Shown here: positions 1 to 6,981 of the stretch, one piece after another | How the letters are laid out: each line of letters starts with the position of its first letter | How positions within the stretch are numbered: the first letter of the stretch is position 1 | NCBI GenBank assembly: GCA_012719225.1 | Contig: JAAYAT010000104.1 | Coordinates: 1 to 37,631 of the forward strand | Length of the DNA: 37,631 bases | Reading direction: 5' to 3' | Source of the DNA: Verrucomicrobiaceae bacterium | GTDB taxonomy: Bacteria > Verrucomicrobiota > Verrucomicrobiia > Verrucomicrobiales > DEV007 | Made by a program: the position numbers and the translations under genes | The notes under the pieces: model-generated | Database searches by the model: none | Seen by the model: only the letters and a program-made list of their open reading frames with translations | What the model was told of the DNA's origin: nothing

Positions 1-120
1 CAGACCTTGCGCAACCATCTCCCCAACCGTTCCATACGCTCCAAGAGAAAGCGGGCCGCGCTAGATCCCAACTTCCGCTCCGACCTCCTCGCCTCAATCG
101 CCCATCATTTTGATGCGTAA
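1..120 (+). CDS. C-terminal fragment of an unidentified protein
   Basis: An open frame enters from the left edge and stops at TAA 118-120, giving 39 residues. The fragment is basic in the middle (SIRSKRKRAAL) and ends IAHHFDA. The spacing of arginines and the final helix faintly resemble the tail of sulfotransferase-fold proteins, but this is too little sequence to assign a family. The frame overlaps any upstream start for the next gene, which is one reason for starting that gene at 200. Confidence 0.45.
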   Translation, partial: QTLRNHLPNRSIRSKRKRAALDPNFRSDLLASIAHHFDA

Positions 121-155
121 GCCCTGGGCGTCCCGGACCGCGCTCAGGATAACAG

Positions 156-187
156 TTGACTTTTCCCCGGGTATGGGGCGCTATTCC
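156..187 (+). promoter_or_regulatory. Candidate promoter of the sugar-kinase gene
   Basis: TTGACT at 156-161 resembles a -35 box and TATTCC at 182-187 a -10 box. The 20-nt spacer is longer than ideal. The -10-like box ends 12 nt before the ATG at 200, so the transcript would have almost no leader. This is the same geometry as at 6941-6969. The call rests on consensus matching only. Confidence 0.3.
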
Positions 188-199
188 TGCTTTCTTTTT

Positions 200-1309
200 A
201 TGATAGCAGAGACCATAGCGACGTATTTTGATGTCCCCGGCCGCCTCGTAGCGCTCCAGCCGATCGGTTCGGGCAATGTCAACGACACCTATCGAGTGAT
301 CCTGCGCACCACTTTCTCGGAGGAGCAATACATCCTGCAGCGCATCAATCAGGCGGTTTTCAAAGATCCCGCCTCCGTCATGGCGAACATGAAGGCGGTC
401 ACGGACCACGCCCACCGCCGCATCGAAGAGGAGGCCGATCAGGCCGACCGCATCTGGCAATTGCCGAGGGTGATACCGGCGAAGGACGGAACCGATTTCG
501 CGGTCGATGTGAAGGGCGGCTACTGGCGCGCCCTCTCCATGATCGCGAGCACCACCAACTACGACAAAGTTTCCATTCCCGAACACGCGGCCGAGGCGGG
601 GCGGGTCCTTGGGCATTTCCAGCGCATCATTTCCGACTTCCCCATCGAGGGACTCAGCGACACCCTGCCGGGCTTTCACATCGCCCCTCAGTATCTCGCC
701 GCCTACGATGCCACCTGCGAAACTCCGGGCGCCAAGGCCCGGCTCGAGGCGGTCTCGGAAGCCCGGCGGCTCCGTCAATTCGTTGAAAAACGGCGCGATT
801 TCGTGGATGTCCTAGAATCGGCGTGCGAGCGGGGCGAGCTGCACCAGCGTCCCATCCACGGAGATCCCAAAATCACCAATGTGATGATAGACGATTTTAC
901 GGGCAAGGGCACTTCCATCGTCGATCTCGACACGGTCAAACCCGGCCTGATCCACTACGACATCGGCGATGCGGTGCGGAGCGGTTGCAATCCGGCGGGG
1001 GAGGAGACCAGCGATCTCAGCGAAGTGCTCCTCGATCTCGATCTCTTCGAGGCGCTCATGCGGGGCTATCTGACCGAAGCGAAAAGTTTCCTCACCGAGG
1101 CCGACAAGCACTACCTCTACGACGCCATCCGACTCATCGCCTTCGAGCTGGGGCTGCGCTTCTTCTCCGATTATCTCGCCGGAGACGTCTATTTCAAAGT
1201 GAGCCACGAAGGCCAGAACCTCAACCGGGCGAGGGTGCAGTTCGCGCTCTGTGAGAGCATCGAGGCCCGCGAAGGAAAAATGCGGGCGATTCTGGAAAGG
1301 CACTGCTGA
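200..1309 (+). CDS. NahK-like phosphotransferase (APH-fold sugar kinase)
   Basis: This 369-residue protein belongs to the aminoglycoside-phosphotransferase/choline-kinase fold and is closest in style to N-acetylhexosamine 1-kinase (NahK), which phosphorylates GlcNAc/GalNAc at C1. Early in the protein a GSGNVNDTY loop precedes the nucleotide-binding lysine/arginine region, followed by an LQRINQAVF segment typical of NahK-like proteins. The catalytic loop HGDPKITN (H220, D222, N227) and the metal-binding DLDTVKPG (D242, D244) are intact. The start at 200 is preferred because the longer frame begins with a non-conserved, low-complexity extension that overlaps the preceding frame. The exact sugar substrate cannot be read from the sequence; homologues are often annotated as mucin desulfatase, which is probably misleading. 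Confidence 0.8.
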   Translation: MIAETIATYFDVPGRLVALQPIGSGNVNDTYRVILRTTFSEEQYILQRINQAVFKDPASVMANMKAVTDHAHRRIEEEADQADRIWQLPRVIPAKDGTDFAVDVKGGYWRALSMIASTTNYDKVSIPEHAAEAGRVLGHFQRIISDFPIEGLSDTLPGFHIAPQYLAAYDATCETPGAKARLEAVSEARRLRQFVEKRRDFVDVLESACERGELHQRPIHGDPKITNVMIDDFTGKGTSIVDLDTVKPGLIHYDIGDAVRSGCNPAGEETSDLSEVLLDLDLFEALMRGYLTEAKSFLTEADKHYLYDAIRLIAFELGLRFFSDYLAGDVYFKVSHEGQNLNRARVQFALCESIEAREGKMRAILERHC

Positions 1310-1310
1310 A

Positions 1311-1472
1311 TCAGCAGAAATACTCGCGGTTCCACTTCACTCCGTAGTAGTAGCCGAAGACACTCGCGATGGTGCTCACGGCAAAGGCCACCGTGAAGCT
1401 GAAAAATTCCCCCACCCACCAACCGATGGCACCGGCGGCGGACGAGACGATCAGGGCGAAAATCATTTCCAT
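1311..1472 (-). CDS. 53-residue membrane protein
   Basis: A small open frame on the minus strand starts with MEMIFALIV and ends KWNREYFC. Two hydrophobic segments (about residues 3-18 and 24-43) are joined by a short GWWVGEF turn, and a GYYYGVKWN segment closes the second helix, so an alpha-helical hairpin in the inner membrane is likely. There is no good Shine-Dalgarno sequence; two in-frame ATGs lie at 1472 and 1466. It ends 2 bp from the convergent kinase gene. Function is unknown. The glycine/aromatic pattern and the fit between two convergent or codirectional genes argue that it is real. Confidence 0.65.
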   Translation of the reverse strand: MEMIFALIVSSAAGAIGWWVGEFFSFTVAFAVSTIASVFGYYYGVKWNREYFC

Positions 1473-1562
1473 AAGCAAGAGGCTTTAATTATGGAAATTA
1501 TAAATTCGTTTTTGCTGCGAGGAAAACGGATTTTTCCGTCCGAATCGCGGGACCCGCTGTTT

Positions 1563-3008
1563 TTACAACTCCCGCAACTCCCCGAGCATTTCGAGAAGTG
1601 CTTTCGTCAGGATCACCGAGCTGTCCTTTTCGAACTTCGAGGTTCCGATCCAAGTTTCGTAGCCGCCGAGTTCGTGTTGGTGGGGAGGGGGCAGATAGCC
1701 GTATCCACCGTTGGCCAATGAGATGGTGAAGATGTGGGGAAAGGGGCTTTTCGCTTTGATCTCAAGGCCGATCTCGACGAGCACTTCGAAGGGCAGCGAG
1801 ACGATGGCCTGGTCGCCGATGCGGATCGCCTGGACGAGGACTTTTTCCTTTTTGTCCGGCTCGGAGTATTGCACGGTGGCGTTGGCGTATTGGATGGCGC
1901 GGCGGTGGAGGGAGGCGCGATCCTTTTTGGGCAGTTCGAGCAGCCGCATGGCGTGTTCGATTTCCTCCACGGTCATGTTGCGGTAGGTGAGTTCCACCTC
2001 GCGCTGACGCATCGCCACGACGGGATTCTCGTCGTAGTTTTCGATTTTTTTCACCGCCCTCCACGAAGCGTCGGCGGTTTTCGCGGCGACGATGCGGATC
2101 TGTTCGAAGGGGGAGCGGGGCGGACGGGTCCGGTGAAAATCGATATTGTTGATGTCGCCGCTGGTGCCGTTGGTCATCATCGCGACGAAGTTCTCCGGCG
2201 GGTTCGATCCGCCGACGCGGTAGGGCATGATGCGGGCGAATTCTCCGTAGTAGTCGGCCGAAGCCATTCCCTCCGCTTTTCCCTTTTCATTGGTCGCGTC
2301 GGGGATGCCGCCGACATAGTGCAGCGAATAGTTCGCGAGCAGGCCGAGGGGGCGACCGCGGCGGGTGCGGACATCGACCACGCAGACTTCGGGGTCGGTC
2401 GGCCCGGCCGGCTTGAGCAGTTTGTCGCGAGGAGCGTTGGTCTGGACCTGATCGATTTTGCCAAAGGGATTCGGTTCCATCGTGCCGGGCTTGAGATGCC
2501 AGCGCCGGTTGTAGACTTCGGAGGCTTCTTCGTCGGAGGAAAAACCGACCTCGGCCGCTTGGAGCGACTCGATCGCCCCGGTCAGGGCAGCGATGATTCC
2601 TTCGCGCCGGAGCGCCTCGTAGGCGATGCGTCCCTCCGAACTGTCGCCGCCCTTCGGAGCGGTGTGGGTGTGGGTCGCGCTCACCAGCATCGCGGTGACC
2701 GGCCATCCTGTTTTCTCCGCGACCACCGCCTTCGCCGCGTCGGTCATCTCGCGGCCCACTCCGATGGCATCGACGAGGGCGATGACCGCCCGTCCCTCTC
2801 CGTTCTGAAACGCAAGGGCGCGGACGTGGAGGGGATCATGCACGGAACTCGAGGCACCGGAGCGCAACTGAAACGGAACCACCGTCGGGGTGATGTCAAC
2901 GACCGCGCTGCCTGCCTGGAGACCGCTTCTGTCTTGCGCGGGCAGTGCCGCGGGGAAAGCAAAACAAACACAGGCGGCGAGGGTTGGCAAAAGAAAGGGA
3001 GCTTTCAT
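1563..3008 (-). CDS. Secreted neutral/alkaline ceramidase-like protein
   Basis: This 481-residue protein begins with a signal peptide (MKAPFLL...FPAALPAQ, cleavage near residue 25) and is therefore exported. The mature part starts with GSAVVDITP, the usual opening of the neutral/non-lysosomal ceramidase N-terminal domain. SATHTHTAP (H113, H115) matches the zinc-binding HTH motif. NYSLHYVGG (H230) supplies a further candidate ligand, and TNGTSGDINNID (about 280-290) sits where ceramidases carry their NTGD-type catalytic loop. The protein is shorter than true ceramidases (about 650-700 residues) and lacks the C-terminal domain. Proteins of this kind are abundant in Verrucomicrobia and Planctomycetes, where they may be hydrolases of unknown amides. 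It is transcribed divergently from the primase-like gene. Confidence 0.75.
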   Translation of the reverse strand: MKAPFLLPTLAACVCFAFPAALPAQDRSGLQAGSAVVDITPTVVPFQLRSGASSSVHDPLHVRALAFQNGEGRAVIALVDAIGVGREMTDAAKAVVAEKTGWPVTAMLVSATHTHTAPKGGDSSEGRIAYEALRREGIIAALTGAIESLQAAEVGFSSDEEASEVYNRRWHLKPGTMEPNPFGKIDQVQTNAPRDKLLKPAGPTDPEVCVVDVRTRRGRPLGLLANYSLHYVGGIPDATNEKGKAEGMASADYYGEFARIMPYRVGGSNPPENFVAMMTNGTSGDINNIDFHRTRPPRSPFEQIRIVAAKTADASWRAVKKIENYDENPVVAMRQREVELTYRNMTVEEIEHAMRLLELPKKDRASLHRRAIQYANATVQYSEPDKKEKVLVQAIRIGDQAIVSLPFEVLVEIGLEIKAKSPFPHIFTISLANGGYGYLPPPHQHELGGYETWIGTSKFEKDSSVILTKALLEMLGELREL

Positions 3009-3117
3009 CGGGGAGGCATCGTATCTCTTTTGGGCCTCGTCCCGCCAGCCCGCAATTGCGTCTGATTCCGAGCGAAAGACAAAACCCGGTTGCGGGCGTG
3101 GTGCCGCGCGCGTCGAC

Positions 3118-3145
3118 TTGCTGCGGACACTTGGGCTTGTATTTT
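3118..3145 (+). promoter_or_regulatory. Weak candidate promoter upstream of the primase-like gene
   Basis: TTGCTG (3118-3123) and TATTTT (3140-3145) are separated by 16 nt in the 200-bp divergent gap between the ceramidase-like and primase-like genes. Matches to the sigma-70 consensus are 3/6 and 4/6, so this is only a suggestion. The GAGAGG at 3195-3200 is a plausible ribosome binding site for the ATG at 3212. Confidence 0.25.
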
Positions 3146-3211
3146 TCGCCGAAATTTCAGAGACTGGGTTGTCCTCTCCAGGCCTGCTGTCCGTGAGAGG
3201 CAGTGGATGTT

Positions 3212-4642
3212 ATGGATATCTCTTCTCCAGAGAAGGACCGTATCCTTACCGATTTCCCCCTCGAAGAGGATGCGGTGCGGCAGCGCATTGTCGATTACCT
3301 CGGCGGACGAACACCGGCGACGGCCACGTGCATCCATCTGGCGAGCTGCGATTCGGCGGACCCGTCTCGGATCGAGCGATGGCCGGTGGCGGAACTGGAT
3401 CGTCTCCTCCACAGCGGGGTGGGGGTGGCCCGTTCGCTCTACGACAGCCGTTCCGTCCTCGTGCATCTCGACATCGAGTATGTCAATCACGACGCCCCGG
3501 CCGAGGCCTTCACCAATCCCCGTCGAGCCTTCCGAGGACAGGAACCCGTCGTCGCGAAAATCGAGGAGTTGCTCGCGGGCTGGGGGATTCGTCCCCTCCA
3601 TCTCCTCACGGGCCAGGGGCATCATTTTGTCTGGCGCTTCGCCCGGGAGTCCGAGCTGGAGCGTCGCATCGCCCATCTCTTTCCCGGGGTGTTTCCGGTA
3701 GGGGGGGATCGGGTCTTCGCCCATCTCGCCTTGCTCATGGATTATTTCGCGTTCCGGATCAAGGCGGAGGTGGAGGCCGGGGCGGATTCGGAGCTGCCGG
3801 TCGAAATCACCGCGATTCAGGTGGTGCCGGGCGCGGCGGGGGAGCGCGAATTGGTCTCGATCGATATTTCGGAGTATGGGGACCCTCTCGCCTCCCGCAC
3901 CATCCGGATTCCTTTCACCCGTTATCTGAAGCCTTGGAATTCCGGTCTGGCCCGCCGCCTCGGATTGGAAAAGCAGATCGTTCCCTGTGTCTGCCTGCCG
4001 CTCCACGAGATCGACGTGGAGCGAGCGCTCCGCGTGCGGGAGGATCCCCGCGCGGTCGCCGCTCTCGCGAGGCGCTGCTGCACTCTCATTCCCGATGAGG
4101 GGGAGGGAACGACCCGTCTGCTGGAGGACTACCTCGGTTCGGCGACGCGGGCGTTTCACCAGCGTTTTTACGAAGCCGAACACGATTCGCCCGAACTCTG
4201 GCCGGTGACCTACGCGCGCACGCCGCTGGAGGATTTGCCGGGCTGTGTGCGACACACCTTGCAGTATCCCAACGATCTCCTCCTGAAGCCGGCCGGTATG
4301 CGGCTCGCGACGCGGTGTCTCCTCGCCAAAGGTTGGCATCCGCGGCATATCGCGGGGCTGTTCCGGTCCAAGTTCGAGGATCCTTCCTACGGATGGATGG
4401 GCTGCTGGGACGGGTATTCGCCCGCTTTCCGGGCGGACTTTTACGTGCGTCTTTTCGCGGGGCAGATCGCGCTGGGGCTCGACCGGCTCGAGGATTTCCA
4501 CTGCGACGCCTTGCGGGAACAGGGGTTCTGCCGGGAGGGCGAGCCTCCCTGTGACGTGGCCCCCTATCGCGAGGCCCTGACACCGGGTCGCGTGGTTTCC
4601 GAGCGTTCCCTCCACCTCCAACCGACGCGAAGCGATGAGTGA
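3212..4642 (+). CDS. Predicted archaeo-eukaryotic primase (PriS-like) with PriL-like Fe-S C-terminus
   Basis: The protein has 476 residues counted from ATG 3212, which has GAGAGG 11 nt upstream. A GTG at 3203 would add three residues but lies only 2 nt from that site. The N-terminal half shows the three motifs of the archaeo-eukaryotic primase (AEP) fold in order: VHLDIEY (D87, E89; metal site), LTGQGHHFVW (G134, G136, H137; the SGxGxH nucleotide motif) and VSIDIS (D218) followed by TIRIPFTRYLKP (R and K at about 232-240; the LIRLPxSLHxKTG-like strand). The C-terminal part has LPGC (C345), then a helical stretch with RLATRCLLAKGW, then FHC (C431), GFC (C440) and PPC (C447). This is the C...CxxxxxxGxCxxxxxxC layout of the primase large-subunit iron-sulfur domain. 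A primer-making or gap-filling polymerase is inferred. No helicase or mobile-element gene is adjacent. It overlaps the next gene by 8 bp. Confidence 0.65.
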   Translation: MDISSPEKDRILTDFPLEEDAVRQRIVDYLGGRTPATATCIHLASCDSADPSRIERWPVAELDRLLHSGVGVARSLYDSRSVLVHLDIEYVNHDAPAEAFTNPRRAFRGQEPVVAKIEELLAGWGIRPLHLLTGQGHHFVWRFARESELERRIAHLFPGVFPVGGDRVFAHLALLMDYFAFRIKAEVEAGADSELPVEITAIQVVPGAAGERELVSIDISEYGDPLASRTIRIPFTRYLKPWNSGLARRLGLEKQIVPCVCLPLHEIDVERALRVREDPRAVAALARRCCTLIPDEGEGTTRLLEDYLGSATRAFHQRFYEAEHDSPELWPVTYARTPLEDLPGCVRHTLQYPNDLLLKPAGMRLATRCLLAKGWHPRHIAGLFRSKFEDPSYGWMGCWDGYSPAFRADFYVRLFAGQIALGLDRLEDFHCDALREQGFCREGEPPCDVAPYREALTPGRVVSERSLHLQPTRSDE

Positions 4643-5483
4643 CTGGCCCTGCGGCATATCGACCGGGTGTTTTTACCAAACCCCGATTCTGGAAGCTCTC
4701 CCGAGAGTGCGGGACGGGGGATTCACCCTCATCGAGGTCTGTTCTTTTCCCGCTCACCTCGACTACCACGACCGCGATCGGGTCGAAGCGGCCGCCGCGC
4801 TGATGCGGGATCTCGGGATGGAGGCCAACTCCATGCATGCGCCGTTCGCCGAACACATCGACATCTCCAGCGGCGATCACGGGCGGAGGGAGAACGCGGT
4901 GCGGGCGCTCTGTCGGGCGAGTGAGGCGGCGGCGGCGCTGGGCTGCCGTTATCTCGTGCTTCATCCCGGCCCCGAGCAGGAGGGCAAACCGTCTCCGGAG
5001 GAATGGTACTGGCGGATGCGGCACGCTGCGGATTCGCTCAACCGGGTTGCGACGCGCTGCCGGGAGCTCGGCTTGATCCTGCTGTTGGAAAACATGCTGC
5101 CGCATCTGCTTTTCGGGCACGCCAGCGACATGCTCTGGCTGCTCGGGGCGATCCGCGAGACCAATGTGGGGACCTGTCTCGATACGGGGCACGCTTCGCT
5201 CTCGGGCGATCTCCCCACGGTGGTACACAAACTCTCGGGCCATCTGCGCATGCTCCACGCCAACGACAATCGAGGGGATTGGGACGATCACCTTCCGCCG
5301 GGCGAAGGGCACATCGACTGGCCCTCGCTGATCTGCCAATTGCTCAAGTGGCGATTCCAGGGCCCGCTCATTCTCGAACTGGCCGGACACGGAAGCCCCG
5401 ATGAGATCATGGAGCGGGCTCGCCGCGCGCGGGAATTTCTCGGAGAACTCTCGCGCCGGGCCGAGGTGGAATGCGGTACCTGA
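4635..5483 (+). CDS. Endonuclease IV / xylose-isomerase-like TIM-barrel protein
   Basis: This 282-residue protein belongs to the AP_endonuc_2 TIM-barrel superfamily, which holds endonuclease IV and many sugar isomerases/epimerases. Candidate equivalents of all nine zinc ligands of E. coli endonuclease IV are visible at similar spacing: H68 (SMHAP), H110 (LVLHPG), E152 (LLLEN), D183 and H186 (CLDTGH), H208 (MLHAND), D217 and H219 (WDDH) and E248 (LILEL). Length is close to endonuclease IV (285). Much of this pattern, including DDHLPPGEGHIDW, also occurs in proteins annotated as sugar phosphate isomerases, so the motif alone does not settle nuclease versus isomerase. The start overlaps the end of the primase-like gene (ATGAGTGA), implying translational coupling and favouring a DNA-related role. 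Confidence 0.75.
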   Translation: MSDWPCGISTGCFYQTPILEALPRVRDGGFTLIEVCSFPAHLDYHDRDRVEAAAALMRDLGMEANSMHAPFAEHIDISSGDHGRRENAVRALCRASEAAAALGCRYLVLHPGPEQEGKPSPEEWYWRMRHAADSLNRVATRCRELGLILLLENMLPHLLFGHASDMLWLLGAIRETNVGTCLDTGHASLSGDLPTVVHKLSGHLRMLHANDNRGDWDDHLPPGEGHIDWPSLICQLLKWRFQGPLILELAGHGSPDEIMERARRAREFLGELSRRAEVECGT

Positions 5484-5523
5484 GCGGCGGGAAAGGGGGC
5501 TGGCGGTCCTTGACAGTCTCCCG

Positions 5524-5569
5524 CTCCCGCGTTATCGCCTGCGGGAGGTGGTTTTCAGTTTTCAGTTTT
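5524..5569 (+). terminator. Possible rho-independent terminator after the TIM-barrel gene
   Basis: CTCCCGC at 5524-5530 pairs with GCGGGAG at 5541-5547 across a 10-nt loop, followed by a T-rich stretch of repeated CAGTTTT blocks. A second CTCCCGC copy at 5518-5524 could pair instead. A TTGACA at 5510-5515 just upstream could alternatively be the -35 box of a promoter for the PhnA-like gene. Confidence 0.35.
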
Positions 5570-5580
5570 TTACGTGCGGT

Positions 5581-5982
5581 ATGGCAAAGGGCAGGGCAGA
5601 ACACGACGCGCGGATGGCGGCGTTGCAATCTTTCGGGAAAGATCTCGCCCGTCGGGCCAAGTCGAAATGCGAGTTGTGTGAGAGGGCGGGGGAGAAGCTG
5701 CGTATTTTTGAAGTGCCCCCTGAACAGCGGGATCCCGATATGGGGCGCTGTCTCCTTCTCTGCGGACGTTGTTACGAACAGGCCGACGAGCCCCGGCGCT
5801 TCCAACCCGGCGAACATTGGCGCGTTCTCGCGGGGATGGCGTGGAGCGAAATTCCCATGGTCCAGGTGATGGCGGTGCGCTTGTTGCGCCGCCAGCAGGA
5901 CACCCAGGCCTGGGCCAGGGAAGCCCTCGCGACGCTCGATCTCGAAGAGGAGATGGAAACGCTCGTAACGGAATGCGTTTGA
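5581..5982 (+). CDS. PhnA-like zinc-ribbon protein
   Basis: The 133-residue protein starts at MAKGRAEHD. A CELC pair (in AKSKCELCERAG) and a CGRCY pair (in LLLCGRCYEQ) form a likely zinc-binding ribbon, separated by a hydrophobic strand ending in EVPPEQR. The downstream HWRVLAGMAWSEIPMVQVMAVRLL segment is the hallmark of PhnA-family proteins found in Bacteroidetes and related groups (…W..L...MWSE.P.VQV...R.L). Despite its name PhnA is not required for phosphonate use, and the biochemical role of this family is uncertain. The ATG at 5581 was chosen over an upstream in-frame ATG at 5401 because the family alignment begins here and the upstream stretch lies inside the TIM-barrel gene. It lies 97 bp after that gene, so cotranscription is possible but not clear. 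Confidence 0.75.
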   Translation: MAKGRAEHDARMAALQSFGKDLARRAKSKCELCERAGEKLRIFEVPPEQRDPDMGRCLLLCGRCYEQADEPRRFQPGEHWRVLAGMAWSEIPMVQVMAVRLLRRQQDTQAWAREALATLDLEEEMETLVTECV

Positions 5983-5999
5983 CCCGTTATCCTGAGGCG

Positions 6000-6629
6000 A
6001 TGAGACGCCCTTTTCTGTTTCTGTGTTCGGCCCTTTTGGGAATCAGTGGCTACGCAGCCGCTGAGGAAGTGTTGGATTACAAGGCCGAGGTCTTGTCCAT
6101 CATGAAGAAAAACTGCTGGGATTGTCACAGCAACGAGAACGAGGTGAAGGGCAACGTCGATCTCGATCCCGCGACGCTGGCGGATCAGATCGGTCCCTAC
6201 AACATCATTCGTCCCGGCAATCCCGACGAGAGCGGTTTTGTCGAGCGGCTCAAGCTCGACGAGAGCCACAACGATTTCATGCCCCGCAAGGGTTCGCGAC
6301 TCTCCCGGCGCGAAATCGCGGCGATCGAAGAGTGGATCGCGGCCGGGGCGATCATCGACGCGGAGCAACTTTCCCCCGAGGAAAAAACCCGCCTCGCCGA
6401 GGCGCGACCGGGCGCGAAGGAAATGGAATCCGGGAGCGGTGCGACGAGTGATGCCGGGGACTACCGGACGTGGACCAATACGGCGGGCCGGACGATAGAG
6501 GCCAGACTGATTTCGCTGGGCCCTGCCACCGTGAAGCTCCAACTCCGGTCAGGCAAGACCTACGACGTCCCGCTCCAGGATCTCAGCCCCGATAGCGCGG
6601 CCCAAGCGAAGGCGCTCGGCGACCGGTAG
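6000..6629 (+). CDS. Secreted planctomycete-type cytochrome with SHD1 domain
   Basis: This 209-residue protein has a signal peptide (MRRPFLFLCSALLGISGYAAA). A CWDCH motif (39-43) is a c-type heme attachment site within a domain like the planctomycete cytochrome C (PSCyt1) module, including RPGNPDESGFVERL and FMPRKG, which would hold the distal methionine. After a charged linker the last about 55 residues (YRTWTNTAGRTIEARLISL...LQDLSPDSAAQ) match the SHD1 domain common in secreted PVC proteins. The cellular role is unknown; export and electron transfer are inferred. The start at 6000 gives a clean signal peptide; the longer frame upstream overlaps the PhnA-like gene. Confidence 0.8.
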   Translation: MRRPFLFLCSALLGISGYAAAEEVLDYKAEVLSIMKKNCWDCHSNENEVKGNVDLDPATLADQIGPYNIIRPGNPDESGFVERLKLDESHNDFMPRKGSRLSRREIAAIEEWIAAGAIIDAEQLSPEEKTRLAEARPGAKEMESGSGATSDAGDYRTWTNTAGRTIEARLISLGPATVKLQLRSGKTYDVPLQDLSPDSAAQAKALGDR

Positions 6630-6695
6630 GCTGTCCCGGCGGTGACGAAACCCCTTCCGGAGAATCTCGATTCCGCCTCGGTCTCATTGGCAAAA

Positions 6696-6726
6696 CGCCC
6701 CTCCCGGATGAGAACCGGGAGAGGCG
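6696..6726. terminator. Strong GC-rich hairpin, probable terminator
   Basis: A 12-bp stem with one mismatch pairs 6696-6707 with 6715-6726 around a 7-nt loop. It follows the cytochrome/SHD1 gene by 66 bp. No T run follows on the plus strand; read on the minus strand the stem is followed by GTTTTG. The rest of 6630-6940 holds no gene I can support and becomes very AT-rich after about 6820. Confidence 0.5.
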
Positions 6727-6940
6727 CAGCTTGAAACGAAAACAAGTTTCAGAAAGGAATTCCCGGAACCCCGCGCGTGGACACGGGGGAAGAGGGTGGG
6801 AGAGCCCCTGTTCTTCAGGATTTCCTTATTATCACAAAAGACAGGTGGTCGGCAAGTTCTAATTTCAAATGCGCGAAAATCTCCAAAACAACGGCTCGGA
6901 AAATCCCATATCTACCGTTCTTCCATATTAATAATAATTA

Positions 6941-6969
6941 TTGATAAATTACATAACCAGTGATATTCT
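6941..6969 (+). promoter_or_regulatory. Good sigma-70-like promoter of the kinase operon
   Basis: TTGATA (6941-6946, 5/6 match to -35), an exact 17-nt spacer and TATTCT (6964-6969, 4/6 match to -10) sit in an AT-rich pocket (about 6900-6960) of an otherwise GC-rich region. The expected transcription start falls only about 6 nt before the ATG at 6982, so the message would be nearly leaderless unless translation begins at the next ATG (7000). Confidence 0.55.
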
Positions 6970-6981
6970 GGCCTGATTCCA

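Noticed and set aside
3005-4657. 550-codon minus-strand open frame
   Set aside because: It is the antisense shadow of the primase-like gene, Arg/Pro/Gly-rich and without recognisable domains.
5510-5538. Promoter for the PhnA-like gene (TTGACA plus TATCGC)
   Set aside because: The -35 box is perfect, but the -10 box matches poorly and lies inside the hairpin interpreted as a terminator. It is mentioned only as an alternative.
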